Of a stretch of DNA of 64,000 nt, positions 38,593-48,241 are shown piece after piece. The notes beneath the pieces are model-generated. The model saw only the letters and a program-made list of their open reading frames with translations. It made no database searches and was not told where the DNA came from. This DNA is from Azospirillum canadense. Lineage in GTDB: Bacteria > Pseudomonadota > Alphaproteobacteria > Azospirillales > Azospirillaceae. The stretch covers positions 2,886,001 to 2,950,000 of the forward strand of contig NZ_JAOQNG010000001.1 in NCBI RefSeq assembly GCF_025961225.1. The letters run 5' to 3'. The stretch's first letter is position 1. Every line of letters starts with the position of its first letter. The position numbers and the translations under genes are program-made.

Positions 38593-38853
38593 ATGGAAAT
38601 ACTATCAGAGTTTTCCCACGAAGACCGTTTCCTCCTCATCCACGAGGTCACGTCTATAACGCGCCTCAGCAAGCCACGTATTTACCACCTCATCTCTGAA
38701 AGGCGCTTTCCAGAACAAGTTCGCCTTTCTGATAACCGCGTCGCGTGGATGGAGTCTGAAGTTCTTGGTTGGTTAACCGCTCGGCTTCAAGAACGCCGCT
38801 GCAACCAAGAAAAGAGCCCGGGCCAGATACCCACAACTCCATCCGCATCATGA
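38593..38853 (+). CDS. AlpA-family phage/island regulator
   Basis: An 86-residue protein with the AlpA helix-turn-helix pattern: LLIHEVTSITRLSKPRIYHLISERRFPEQVRLSDNRVAWMESEV, seen in parts EVTSITRLSKPRIYHLI and FPEQVRLSDNRVAWMESEV, then a WL motif. AlpA proteins activate integrase or excision genes in P4-like elements. It precedes the primase gene by 130 bp in the same orientation, which is the usual order in satellite and island replication modules. Confidence 0.88.
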   Translation: MEILSEFSHEDRFLLIHEVTSITRLSKPRIYHLISERRFPEQVRLSDNRVAWMESEVLGWLTARLQERRCNQEKSPGQIPTTPSAS

Positions 38854-38983
38854 TCGTCTCCCGCCCCGACGGCTAGGACGAAAGACGACCCGGCCGTGCA
38901 TCGCGACCGAGGGAGTCGCCAACCCATCACCCTTCTTCCGCGGGTGATGGGGGCTTTAATGTAGGCGAAGGTACACCAACGAA

Positions 38984-41659
38984 ATGTTGAATCTTAACGG
39001 CTGCGATGATCAAAACGGGCAGTTGCCGCGTGAGGCAACCGCGTTCACCCACAGGCCAGCAAACTCTACTGGAAATCCTCGCAATGGGGAAGGTGGGGAA
39101 GAGCAACAAAATAGCCAAACTGTCAGCTTCTTGAGTGCATATATCCTGCCACACGTGCATCTCGGGCACCATTGGATGCGGGAAAACGGCCGTTTCTGCT
39201 TCCGAAAACAAGAGGTTAACCACAGTTTTCTGGACAGCCATGGAAAAAACACCATCGCGACGAGCCTTATCGCTCCGGGCTGCGACACGCTTACTGCGGC
39301 AGTCATTGATTTCGATGATCACCCTAAACATGGTCACCCGGTGGTAGGCTGGGAGCGGGTGTGTGAGACGGTTAAGCGCGTTCTTCACCACCTTTATAAG
39401 CGCGGACACTACCCAATCCCGTTTCGATCAAGTGGAGGACGAGGAGTCCACCTTTGGGAACGTTTTCAAACGCCGCAGGATGCTGAGGCCGTTCGGCACT
39501 TTATGGCGGATGCACTGTCAACTTGTGGCTTTGAAGAGCTGACAGGCGCATTCCGTTTTAAATATGCAGACGGAGCGGTCCTCATTGCAGAGTTGTTTCC
39601 GAAGAGCGGATCTGTCGATCCGGACAGGTTTGGAGATGGTATATCTCTTCCTCTCTCCCGTAATTCAATATTGCTCGACCGAAACCTTGAACCTCTGGCT
39701 GAGGAGCGCTGGAATAGAGCAGTTTTTCCGTACTGCTCCAATGTACAGCCTCCTGCGGAGCACCCGGACGATCGCGATATCAATAGGAGCAGTATCTTTT
39801 CAGGGAGCAACCTGAGAGACGTTGAAAACGCTCTTCGGTTTTACAGAAATGACGACCTCGATTATGATGCTTGGGTGAGGGTTGCGTTTTCCCTAAAGAA
39901 CGAGTTTGGAGATGATGCATGGCCCCTGTTTGAAAAATGGTCCAGCGCGTCATCCAAAAACGACCCGCGCTCCACGGAACAGACCTGGAAGGGGATACGT
40001 CTGCGGCCAGAGGGTAGCCGCAGACGCATGCTGGGGTCCATCTTTCGCGAGGCCATAACGCGGGGCTACCAACCGCCCGCAAGACGCAGATCGGAACAGA
40101 TGTCGGCGTACATGCCAGACCCACGGCTTCCAAGCATCGAAATCGTCGACGGCGCGCTTGCCGAGGTGATCGATAAGGCCGAAGAGGCCCTAATACAAGC
40201 CGACACGGGCCTATACCAACGCGGCAGCATGATTGTTCGTGTGGCTGAGGCGAAGATCGCCATGGACAATGGCTCCGAGGTTGTTGGCACACGCTTGGTC
40301 GCAGTGAAGCCGTATTACATCATGGAGATGATGATGAAGGCGGCCACATGGACGCGGCGGAATGCCCAAACGGGGATAGCGCGAGTGGTCGATTGCCCGG
40401 TAAAGATGGCCGAGGTGTATATGGCTCGAGAGGGATCGTGGCGACTGCCTGTGTTGACGGGTGTTGTAAACGCCCCGACTCTGCGCGCAGACGGCTCAGT
40501 CCTGGACAAGCCAGGATACGATCCGGTAACCGGGCTATTGTTCGATCCCCAAGGAGTAGCGTTCCTGCCATTTCCGCCATCGCCGACAATGGATCACGCC
40601 CGAGCGGGGTTGGAGGTGTTGAAAGAGCTGATCAGAACATTCCCATTTTTGAGCAATGCGGACCGTGCTGTTGCTCTCTCGGCCATTCTAACGGCGGTTA
40701 TCCGGCGGTCCATCCGCACCGCCCCCATGCACGCGTTCACAGCGCCAACTGCCGGTTCTGGCAAATCGCTTTTGGCGGACATCGTTGCGACCATAGCCAC
40801 TGGTCGACGGGCCGCGGTTATCTCCCAAGGCAAGACGGAAGAAGAAATGGAAAAGCGGCTCGGCGCTGCACTGATTGCCGGCGATGCCATTATCACCATT
40901 GACAACGCCGAGACTGCAATCGGTGGCGAGCTGCTGTGCCAGTCCCTCACCCAACCCACTCTCAAAATCCGTGTACTTGGCAAGTCACTCAACGTGGAGG
41001 TTCCCGCAGACGCCCTTATAATGGCGACCGGCAACAATCTCGTGCTTGCTGGCGATATGACACGCAGGTCTCTGCTATGCAGCCTGGATCCTGGCGTGGA
41101 GCGCCCAGAGTTGAGGGTATTCGAGAACGACCCGCTCGAGGCGATTCAGGCCGATCGCCCGCGGTATCTAAGCGCAGCTCTGACGATCCTGCTGGCCTAT
41201 CATATTGCCGGCCGGCCGCAGCAACTTCCACCTCTCGGCTCATTTGCGACATGGTCGCGATGGGTCCGTGACGCCTTGCTCTGGCTGGGTGAGCCTGACC
41301 CTTGCATAACCATGGAGAAAGTGCGCGCTTCGGACCCGAAGCTTGAGGCGTTGGCCAACGTAGTCCAACAATGGGCCGCCGTTGTCGGTGATCGCCGTGT
41401 TCCGGTAAAGGAGGTCATCGAAGTGGCAACCAAGTTGGACCATCACAGCGGTCTGAATGGCCGAACCGAATTCAAACATTCAAATTTTCGCGAAGCTTTG
41501 CTTGTCGTCGCGGGTGACGGAGCCATGGTGAACAGCAGGCGGCTTGGGAAGTGGCTGGCCTCTAACAGGGACCGGATCGTTGGCGGTATGAAGCTGGTCG
41601 GCGACAATGGGTCCGGTGGAGTTCAGCACTGGCAACTCGTACAGTGCCCCCCCGCTTAA
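38984..41659 (+). CDS. Primase-helicase replication protein (AEP primase, PriCT-2, P-loop ATPase)
   Basis: An 891-residue multidomain protein. Residues about 60-250 resemble an archaeo-eukaryotic primase, with the metal-binding D-x-D in VIDFDDH (D109, D111) and the H156 of SSGGRGVHLWE. Residues about 275-360 match primase C-terminal domain 2 (YDAWVRVAFSLKNEFGD). A P-loop ATPase follows with Walker A APTAGSGKS (587-595) and Walker B AIITIDNAE (635-643), then MATGNN like a sensor region. It probably primes and unwinds the excised circular island. Compositionally it differs from the host. It is the largest island gene. Confidence 0.88.
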   Translation: MLNLNGCDDQNGQLPREATAFTHRPANSTGNPRNGEGGEEQQNSQTVSFLSAYILPHVHLGHHWMRENGRFCFRKQEVNHSFLDSHGKNTIATSLIAPGCDTLTAAVIDFDDHPKHGHPVVGWERVCETVKRVLHHLYKRGHYPIPFRSSGGRGVHLWERFQTPQDAEAVRHFMADALSTCGFEELTGAFRFKYADGAVLIAELFPKSGSVDPDRFGDGISLPLSRNSILLDRNLEPLAEERWNRAVFPYCSNVQPPAEHPDDRDINRSSIFSGSNLRDVENALRFYRNDDLDYDAWVRVAFSLKNEFGDDAWPLFEKWSSASSKNDPRSTEQTWKGIRLRPEGSRRRMLGSIFREAITRGYQPPARRRSEQMSAYMPDPRLPSIEIVDGALAEVIDKAEEALIQADTGLYQRGSMIVRVAEAKIAMDNGSEVVGTRLVAVKPYYIMEMMMKAATWTRRNAQTGIARVVDCPVKMAEVYMAREGSWRLPVLTGVVNAPTLRADGSVLDKPGYDPVTGLLFDPQGVAFLPFPPSPTMDHARAGLEVLKELIRTFPFLSNADRAVALSAILTAVIRRSIRTAPMHAFTAPTAGSGKSLLADIVATIATGRRAAVISQGKTEEEMEKRLGAALIAGDAIITIDNAETAIGGELLCQSLTQPTLKIRVLGKSLNVEVPADALIMATGNNLVLAGDMTRRSLLCSLDPGVERPELRVFENDPLEAIQADRPRYLSAALTILLAYHIAGRPQQLPPLGSFATWSRWVRDALLWLGEPDPCITMEKVRASDPKLEALANVVQQWAAVVGDRRVPVKEVIEVATKLDHHSGLNGRTEFKHSNFREALLVVAGDGAMVNSRRLGKWLASNRDRIVGGMKLVGDNGSGGVQHWQLVQCPPA

Positions 41660-42359
41660 TTGGTTGCCGGTTCGAAGGGTTTAGAGGGTTTCTCACGATA
41701 CGCTTCAGATCGCAATAGGCGGGAACCCGAGGTGGTACGTTCGCAGAGCTCCCTCCGCGAAACCCTCTAAAGCCTTTACCCCCCTTCAAAGCCCGAAGTG
41801 TCCGTTCATTGCATCTCGGCGAGTTCACCCTTTTGCTCGGCTCTCTCCGGCCAATCCGGCGGCTAGCGCATTGACGCAGACAGAGGATTCATAAGGGGCC
41901 CTTGGACGTGCGTCTAGGAAGGGAGAACCGACCTCCGGCGTCTCCGCACAGCACTCGTCCGCAGGCCGCGCTGATATCCCGCTTTACTACAAATTCAGAT
42001 GAGCCGTTCCCAAGCCCTGCAAGCATCAGGTGTAGGACGGCTCCCTTCCGTTAAGGAGGGAGGGGGGTTGGAATCCTGGACGAGGACAGGCTCTCCGCCG
42101 CTCGGTGTCCATATTTTTCCGCAACGCGAATTCAGGATAGAATATAGCATTTTAACATATTTTTATCGACCTTCGTTGCGGCGTGCAGGCTTCATAAAGG
42201 CTTCATAACGCGTGGCGGGCGATACCTCACACCATAAGCTGGATGGCGATGTCCATGACCAAGGTATGGGCCTTTTCGGAATCCCGCGGCCCATTGGTCA
42301 TCGCCACGATCGGCTGGCGCGAGAACGCCTGTAGAAAACTTCAACCTGGCGGTCGCGAA
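41660..42359. other. Gene-poor island region with an inverted repeat
   Basis: About 700 bp after the primase contain no convincing gene. An inverted repeat (GGTTTAGAGGGTTTC at 41678-41692 and GAAACCCTCTAAAGCC at 41759-41774) could end primase transcription or be an origin-type structure. The stretch near 42100-42200 is strikingly AT-rich. Confidence 0.55.
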
Positions 42360-42650
42360 ATCCTTGTCAGCACGCTATGTCCCAAGACGGGACAATCGAC
42401 CGAGGCTGTGTTTGGGGACGGCATGCTGTGGATCGCCCGGACGGGCGCGCCGTGGTGGATCTTGCCGGAGCGGTACGGCGCGCTCAGCACGGTGGCGAGC
42501 CGGTTCTGCTACTGGCACCGCGCCGGGATTTGGCAGCGCATTCTGGAGGCCTTGCTGGACCGTGCTGGCCGCCGAGGCCAAGTGGATGTAGCCTGCGTCG
42601 TGGACAGCACCGCTGGCGCCCGCATGGCCAGCCGCGAAAACGGGGGCATA
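42360..42650 (+). pseudogene. IS5-family transposase N-terminal remnant
   Basis: Plus-strand codons read AVFGDGMLWIARTGAPWWILPERYGALSTV, seen as DGMLWIARTGAPW and LPERYG, then HRAGIWQRILEALL and VVDSTAGARM with the first catalytic aspartate. This is the first part of an IS427-type transposase. Similarity fades after about 42650, and there are no matching ends. Confidence 0.78.
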
Positions 42651-42849
42651 TTTCCGGTGAATGTAGAAATCGTGCCCGCCGAGACTTGGGTCGCCGTCGC
42701 TCTGAACGAGGGATGCGCCGCGCAAACTCAGCGAATCGGGTGATGGCGCGATTGCCGTGATTACCATGTCGCGGTTCTTGCCCACGGGCGAGATGGGCGG
42801 AACGGCGCGCGCAACCGCATCTAAGCTTTCCACGCGATGGCCCGCACCG

Positions 42850-42960
42850 CTGTCGGCAAACCCTCAGGCGCGCGGAGTTCGTTGGTGCCCCGCTCCAGCC
42901 ACTAGACTGCTCGGACGGCGCCACGCCGAAATACGCCAAGAGCTTCGCCCAGCGGCCGCA
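42850..42960 (-). pseudogene. IS110-family transposase fragment
   Basis: Minus-strand reading LLAYFGVAPSEQSSGW resembles the conserved C-terminal domain of IS110/IS1111 transposases (AYLGLVPSEHSSG). Only some 20-30 codons are recognisable, with surrounding sequence decayed. Confidence 0.55.
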
Positions 42961-43263
42961 GCGCCTGGCTCAGGGTCGATTCCTCGACCTTCCCATTCAG
43001 TCGATCACGGCGCCTCTCGGCATCCGCGACCGTGTCGATCCGCACCTGTAGAATGATCGGTTGGGCCGGGTGTGCGAAACGCTGATGCGCCAACCATCCA
43101 CCGATGTGCGGCCGTCAACGCGCACCGCCTCTATCGCCCCGGTCCGCCCCAGCACCAGGGGGCGCATGGTGATTCGTAGCTGATAAATTGTCTGAAGTTA
43201 CCCCTACCGTTACCCCGGGGTGAAGAAGGGATTAGCGACTTTTCGCTAATTTCTTGAAAAGAT

Positions 43264-43335
43264 TGGTGCGCCCGGCGGGATTCGAACCCACGGCCCCAGG
43301 ATTGGGAATCCATCAGCTGATTATACCACCGCACC
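43264..43335 (-). tRNA. tRNA-like sequence inside the island, possibly a pseudo-tRNA
   Basis: The reverse complement has a good T arm (GTGGG TTCGAAT CCCGC), a terminal CCA and a possible 7-base anticodon loop TTCCCAA. Its 3' part looks like an arginine-type tRNA end (GGGCGCACCA), but the D and anticodon stems pair poorly. The 5' GGTGCG can pair with CGCACC only by using part of the CCA end. It may be a decayed attachment-site remnant from another integration or a degenerate tRNA. Confidence 0.5.
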
Positions 43336-43415
43336 TAAACGGTATCAAATGGGGTCACGGAAAGCTGGTCGGCAAGCGGAGCCTTCCCGGCGCCGCGGTG
43401 AAAGTGTTCCAGACT

Positions 43416-43945
43416 TCATAGCAAGCTTGGACGACGGCGTCGCAGTCGTTTATAAGCCGCGGAGAGGAAACATTCGTATGGGTAAAACCAAACGCGCTCG
43501 AGAGGAGTCAATTCGGAACTACAGGTCGGCAGCGGCACTAGCGTGAAATCGTCGAGGGAGACCAGGACGCGTAATCCATGCCAGCCGGCTTGGTCGAGTA
43601 CTAGCACATGGCCTGGACGTCCGCGACGAGCCTCTCCACAGAGCCATGCTGCTTCGGATCAGGGCCGGCGAAGATGATGGCCTTGAGCACCGCCTGCTCG
43701 CCTGCGCTCCGCCATACCTGGCTGCAGGGTCGAGGACAGTCGAAGAGCCTAGCTACCCCTTCGATGTTGTAGCGCACCACCGCATCGCGCAGCATCTGGC
43801 GGTCTATGCCGGCCAGCAGCGCCACCACCCGCTCCTTGCTCTCCCGCCGCGCCATGGCGCGCAGCTCACTGGCGCTCAGGTCTTTCCAGATCGGCGACGC
43901 CGCTGGCATGCATTTCTCCCCGTGTGGACAGGGGAATCGAATCAC
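43416..43945 (-). pseudogene. IS630-family transposase remnant with internal deletion
   Basis: Minus-strand sequence begins with an HTH part (LSASELRAMARRE, GIDRQMLRDAVVRYNIEGVARL) and then jumps near 43610 to the DDE C terminus in another frame (MLVLDQAGWHG, ELTPLERVWFY). The middle, with the first catalytic residues, is deleted. It is a different copy from the remnant at 36317-38400 and lies in the opposite orientation. Confidence 0.82.
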
Positions 43946-44070
43946 GCACAGGAGGCTCGAGAATTCCTTCGTGAATCAACGCTTTCGCTCGTCGGTATCG
44001 GATGTCATGCGTGGGACGGCCATTCCGGTAAAAGCCTCAATTTTCCTTATTTCCATCGAAGGTCGAATAA

Positions 44071-44196
<126 letters not shown>

Positions 44197-44281
44197 GGCG
44201 ACGTCGTTTCCGTCGTCGTGGGCGCGGAACATAACCGCATGGGTCGGGGGATGCAAGAGGACTTTTTTCGGATGTGTGCGA

Positions 44282-46213
44282 TTATCCGTGGCGGTCGATG
44301 ACGTCCAGGAAGGCCTCGGCGTAGCGATCCAGTTTGCGGGCGCCGACTCCGGGCAGACGGGCGAAGGACTGGCGGTCGCGGGGGCGGGAGGCGACCATTT
44401 CCAGCAGCGTGCTGTCGTGGAAGATGACGTAGGGCGGAACGCCCTGGGCACGGGCCAGTTCGGTGCGGCAGTCCTTCAGCGCGTGCCACAGGGCGTCGTC
44501 GGCGGGCGACAGCGTCCCCCGCGCGCCGGCGCGCGACACGCCCTCCCCCGACAGGCCGCTGGAGGACGCACCGCTCCCGCCGCGGGAGACGTGGCGGCGC
44601 AGCGCGTCGTGGACGCCGCGGCGCTTTTCCACGACCGGGTCCTTGCGCAGCTTGACCGTGGTCTGGCCCTTGATGACCGGGATGCCGGCATCGGTCAGGC
44701 GGAAGCCGCCGTAGCCCTCCAGGTCCACCGTCAGGTAGCCGGCGGCGACGAGCTGGCGGTAAACCGACTGCCACTCGGCCTTTGAAAGCTCCTTGCCGCA
44801 GCCGAAGGTCTTCAGCGCGTCGTGGGCCTGCTGCGCCACCTTTTCCGTGGAGTTGCCCAGCAGCACGTCGATCAGGTGCCCGGCGCCGTAGCGCTGGCCG
44901 GTGCGGTAGACGGCCGACAGGGCCTTCTGCGCGGCGATGGTGCCATCCCAGGTCTCCACCGGCTCCAGGCAGGTGTCGCAATTGCCGCAGGGCTCGGCCA
45001 GCGTCTCGCCGAAATAGTTCAGCAGCACCTGGCGGCGGCAGGAGGACGTCTCGCAGAAGCCGAGCAGAGCTTCCAGCTTCGACCGCTCCACGCGGCGGTG
45101 GGAATCGCCGGCCTCCGACTGCTCCAGCATCTGGCGCAAGCTGACCACGTCGGCCATGCCGTAGCTCATCCAGGCGTTGGCCGGCAGGCCGTCACGGCCA
45201 CCGCGGCCGGTTTCCTGGTAGTAGGCTTCCAGGCTCTTCGGTGGGTCGAGATGGCAGACGAAGCGGACGTTCGGCTTGTCGATGCCCATGCCGAAGGCGA
45301 CCGTCGCCACCATGACGATGCCTTCGCCCTTGATGAACAGGTCCTGGTTCGCCTCGCGCACCTCCGGCGGCAGACCGGCGTGGTAGGGCAAGGCCTCGCG
45401 GCCCTGCTGGTTCAGCCAGGAGGCGATCTCCTCCACCTTCGCCCGCGACATGCAATAGATGATGCCGGCGTCCTCCGGGTGGTTGTCCCGCAGGAAGGCC
45501 AGCATCTGCTGCCGCTCGCTCTTCTTCGGGACGACGCGGTAGGTGATGTTCGGCCGGTCGAAGCTGGACAGGAAGACGCGGGCCTCGGTCAGGCCCAGCT
45601 TGTCCTTGATCTCCGCACGGGTCTGCGCGTCCGCCGTGGCGGTCAGCGCGATGCGCGGCACCATCGGGTGCCGCTCGTGCAGGATGGAGAGCTGCAGGTA
45701 TTCAGGCCGGAAGTCGTGGCCCCACTGGCTGACGCAGTGCGCCTCGTCCAGCGCGAACAGGGCCAGCTTGGTGCGGTCCAGCAGGTCGAGGAAGCGCGGC
45801 GTCACCAGCCGTTCCGGCGCCACGTAGACGAGGTCAAGCTCGCCCCGGACCATGGCGCGCTCCACCTCCCGCGCCTCGGCCGGGTCGAGGGAGGAGTTGA
45901 GGTAGGCCGCGCGCACGCCGAGTTCGCGCAGCGCCGTCACCTGGTCGCGCATCAGTGCGATCAGCGGGGAGACGACCACGGTGATGCCGTCGCGCACCAG
46001 CGCCGGCACCTGATAGCACAGCGACTTGCCGCCGCCCGTCGGCATGAGGACGAGCGCGTCGCCGCCACGGATCACGTGGGCGATGATGTCGGCCTGCTGC
46101 CCGCGGAAGGCGGAATAGCCGAAGACCGACCGCAGCACCTCAAGCGCCGGGTCAGAGTCCGGATTCCGGGCCGGGTCCGTGGGGCGGGCCTGGAAGGAAA
46201 AGAGCGAGTCCAC
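44282..46213 (-). CDS. recQ: ATP-dependent DNA helicase RecQ
   Basis: A 643-residue 3'-5' helicase of recombination and repair. It shows Walker [13 protein letters not shown], the DEAH-type box [22 protein letters not shown] in the third motif, and the arginine-finger region [11 protein letters not shown]. The zinc-binding RQC cysteines lie in CETSSCRRQ and CGNCDTC, and the C-terminal HRDC domain ends the protein (about 570-640). A non-conserved Gly/Ser/Arg linker joins RQC and HRDC. It lies just right of the island target tRNA. Confidence 0.96.
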   Translation of the reverse strand: MDSLFSFQARPTDPARNPDSDPALEVLRSVFGYSAFRGQQADIIAHVIRGGDALVLMPTGGGKSLCYQVPALVRDGITVVVSPLIALMRDQVTALRELGVRAAYLNSSLDPAEAREVERAMVRGELDLVYVAPERLVTPRFLDLLDRTKLALFALDEAHCVSQWGHDFRPEYLQLSILHERHPMVPRIALTATADAQTRAEIKDKLGLTEARVFLSSFDRPNITYRVVPKKSERQQMLAFLRDNHPEDAGIIYCMSRAKVEEIASWLNQQGREALPYHAGLPPEVREANQDLFIKGEGIVMVATVAFGMGIDKPNVRFVCHLDPPKSLEAYYQETGRGGRDGLPANAWMSYGMADVVSLRQMLEQSEAGDSHRRVERSKLEALLGFCETSSCRRQVLLNYFGETLAEPCGNCDTCLEPVETWDGTIAAQKALSAVYRTGQRYGAGHLIDVLLGNSTEKVAQQAHDALKTFGCGKELSKAEWQSVYRQLVAAGYLTVDLEGYGGFRLTDAGIPVIKGQTTVKLRKDPVVEKRRGVHDALRRHVSRGGSGASSSGLSGEGVSRAGARGTLSPADDALWHALKDCRTELARAQGVPPYVIFHDSTLLEMVASRPRDRQSFARLPGVGARKLDRYAEAFLDVIDRHG

Positions 46214-46489
46214 GCCGATGCGATTCTGGAACAGGACGATTCAAAATCTGGTGGCCGGGGTGCGACCCCGAACTCAAGGCCTATGATGTGGCACAGATTG
46301 CCCGATTCGGGAAGACGCAATCCGGAATTGGTGGGGGGACAAGCGTGGCGCATCGCCGGATCCGCCCCCGATCCGCCGCCGATCCAATGGTCCGGACGGA
46401 CGGAAAAGGTCACCGCCACGGCCGGTCCGCGGCGTGGGGCGGCGGGCGAATCCGCTGGGCTTGGCAGCGCCGCTGCGTATACTGCGCCG

Positions 46490-48220
46490 ATGGCACGCAT
46501 GCTGTACCTTCGCGACATCGAGGTCGATGTGGATGTCCGCTGCCTCGCCTGCGGACACGAGGGCGTGCTGCCGCGTGCCGCCATGCTCCGGCGCTTCGGA
46601 CCCAATTACCCGGTGCTGTCCATCGCCCCGCACTACCGCTGTTCGCGGTGCGATTCCCGCGACACCGAAAGCCGGCCGGCCGCCCCGCCCGTGACGTTCG
46701 CCGCCGCGGCGGAGGTGGAAGAGGCGCCTTCCTTCGCCGGCCCCCTCGCCGCACTGCAAGGGCTGCTTGACGCGGTGCGCGGCCGCGGGGACGAGGAGGA
46801 AGAGCATGAGGCGCCCCCTCCGCCGCCCGCCGTTGCGCCGGCATCGGCGATCCACGCGCGCGCCCTGCCTTCGCTCGAACTGGAAGACCTGATCGCCGAC
46901 ACCACGCCTCCCGAGGCGGCGGGACGCCGTCCGTTGTGGGAGCCCGTGTCGCTCGCCGACATGGCGGCCGATCTGCGCGATGACGATCCCGACGAGGCCG
47001 AGCCCCTCATCCACGAGGATGAGGACCAGGGCGACGAAGATGAGGACGCGGACGCTTCCGACCTCCCCCGTCCTTTCGCCATCGCCGACGCCGGGCCGGA
47101 ACGAGCGACGCCGGAGGATGACGACGATCCGGTCGCGCACTTCAACCGCACCATCGCCGCCCTGCGCGGGATGCTCGGCGACGACGACACGCCACGGGAC
47201 GCGCCGCGGCCCAAGGAGTCTCCCCGCCCGCCCGTGGTGAATCGCGACGTGGATCGCGACGACGAGCCTGAGGACGACGAACCGCCGCACGCCGTCCCCG
47301 GCCCCCTGCTGGCGCGCACCGATTTCGAGGACGAGGACGAGCCTTCGGAAGACGAATCCCCGGAGGAGGAGCCCGCGGAAGACGATCCGGCGGATGAGGA
47401 CATCGTCGCCTTCGCCATCCGGGACCCGGAGAAGGCCCCGCCCCGGCGGGAGCGCCCGATCGATCCGGAGGAGCAGCCGCTCGACAAGACCCTCGCCGCC
47501 CTGCGCAACATGGTCCAGGAAGCGGCCGGCGACTCCGACGACAACGAGATCGATGATGACGACGACACGGGCGAGGACGCGGCGGAGGAGTTGCCGGACG
47601 ACTTGACCGTCGGTTGGCGGCCGGAGCGGGCCCCCGACGAGTCCGCCACGCCCTCGCCGCGCCCCCGGCCGCTGTTCTTCGCCGACGATGAGAACGAAGA
47701 CGAGGACGATCTGCGGAAGGGCGACGACCTTGATGATGAGGAGATCCCACCCCCGCGGAAGTCCGCCCAGGAAATGGACATGGAGGAGGCGTTGCGCGCC
47801 CTGCGCGCGCTCGTCGAGCAGGAGGATCCGGAGGAGGACGACCCGCTGCCTCCCCTGCCGCCCACCCCGATCCCCCTGCGGGCCGGCCGGCCGAGCATGT
47901 CCGAGCTGATGGAGCAGGCCACGCAGGGCGAGGAGGACCCGTCCGAATGGCCGGACGGCACCGACGGCCGGAAGACGGCGCCCCCGTTCCCCACCCCCAT
48001 TCCGCTGGGTGTGGCGCCGGATGAGGACGACGACGAACCGCTCGACCTTGCGAACATGGTGGAGGAGCCGCGCCCGGCGCCCGAGCCGAAGTCGACGGTA
48101 CGAGGGGTGCCGAAGGGGGACGACACGAAGAGGAGCGGGAAGGCCGAGTCGGGTTCGCTCGACAAGACCATCGCCGCCCTGCGCAGCATGCTGGAACTGG
48201 ACGGCAAGCGCGGCCGGTAG
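46490..48220 (+). CDS. Acidic zinc-ribbon protein with four recurring helical motifs
   Basis: A 576-residue protein of unknown function. The N terminus has a zinc-ribbon-like pair of CxxC knuckles (CLACGHEG and CSRCDS) within the first 60 residues. The remainder is mostly disordered, very rich in Asp, Glu and Pro. Four times the acidic chain is interrupted by a short amphipathic helix of the form (x)TxAALRxMLx: FNRTIAALRGMLG (near 47140), LDKTLAALRNMVQ (47478), MEEALRALRALVE (47779) and LDKTIAALRSMLE (48158). This resembles a scaffold displaying repeated binding motifs. It is divergent from recQ, 276 bp away. Confidence 0.75.
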   Translation: MARMLYLRDIEVDVDVRCLACGHEGVLPRAAMLRRFGPNYPVLSIAPHYRCSRCDSRDTESRPAAPPVTFAAAAEVEEAPSFAGPLAALQGLLDAVRGRGDEEEEHEAPPPPPAVAPASAIHARALPSLELEDLIADTTPPEAAGRRPLWEPVSLADMAADLRDDDPDEAEPLIHEDEDQGDEDEDADASDLPRPFAIADAGPERATPEDDDDPVAHFNRTIAALRGMLGDDDTPRDAPRPKESPRPPVVNRDVDRDDEPEDDEPPHAVPGPLLARTDFEDEDEPSEDESPEEEPAEDDPADEDIVAFAIRDPEKAPPRRERPIDPEEQPLDKTLAALRNMVQEAAGDSDDNEIDDDDDTGEDAAEELPDDLTVGWRPERAPDESATPSPRPRPLFFADDENEDEDDLRKGDDLDDEEIPPPRKSAQEMDMEEALRALRALVEQEDPEEDDPLPPLPPTPIPLRAGRPSMSELMEQATQGEEDPSEWPDGTDGRKTAPPFPTPIPLGVAPDEDDDEPLDLANMVEEPRPAPEPKSTVRGVPKGDDTKRSGKAESGSLDKTIAALRSMLELDGKRGR

Positions 48221-48241
48221 GCCGTCAGCCCCAGTAAGCCC

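Noticed and set aside
43131..43334. A 67-codon ORF (MRWYNQLMDSQSWGRG...)
   Set aside because: It is a translation of the tRNA-like sequence at 43264-43335 and has no coding support.
46633..48207. A 524-codon serine-rich minus-strand frame
   Set aside because: It is the antisense of the Asp/Glu-rich chain (GAC/GAG codons read backwards give Ser and similar residues). The plus-strand frame has the zinc ribbon and recurrent motifs.
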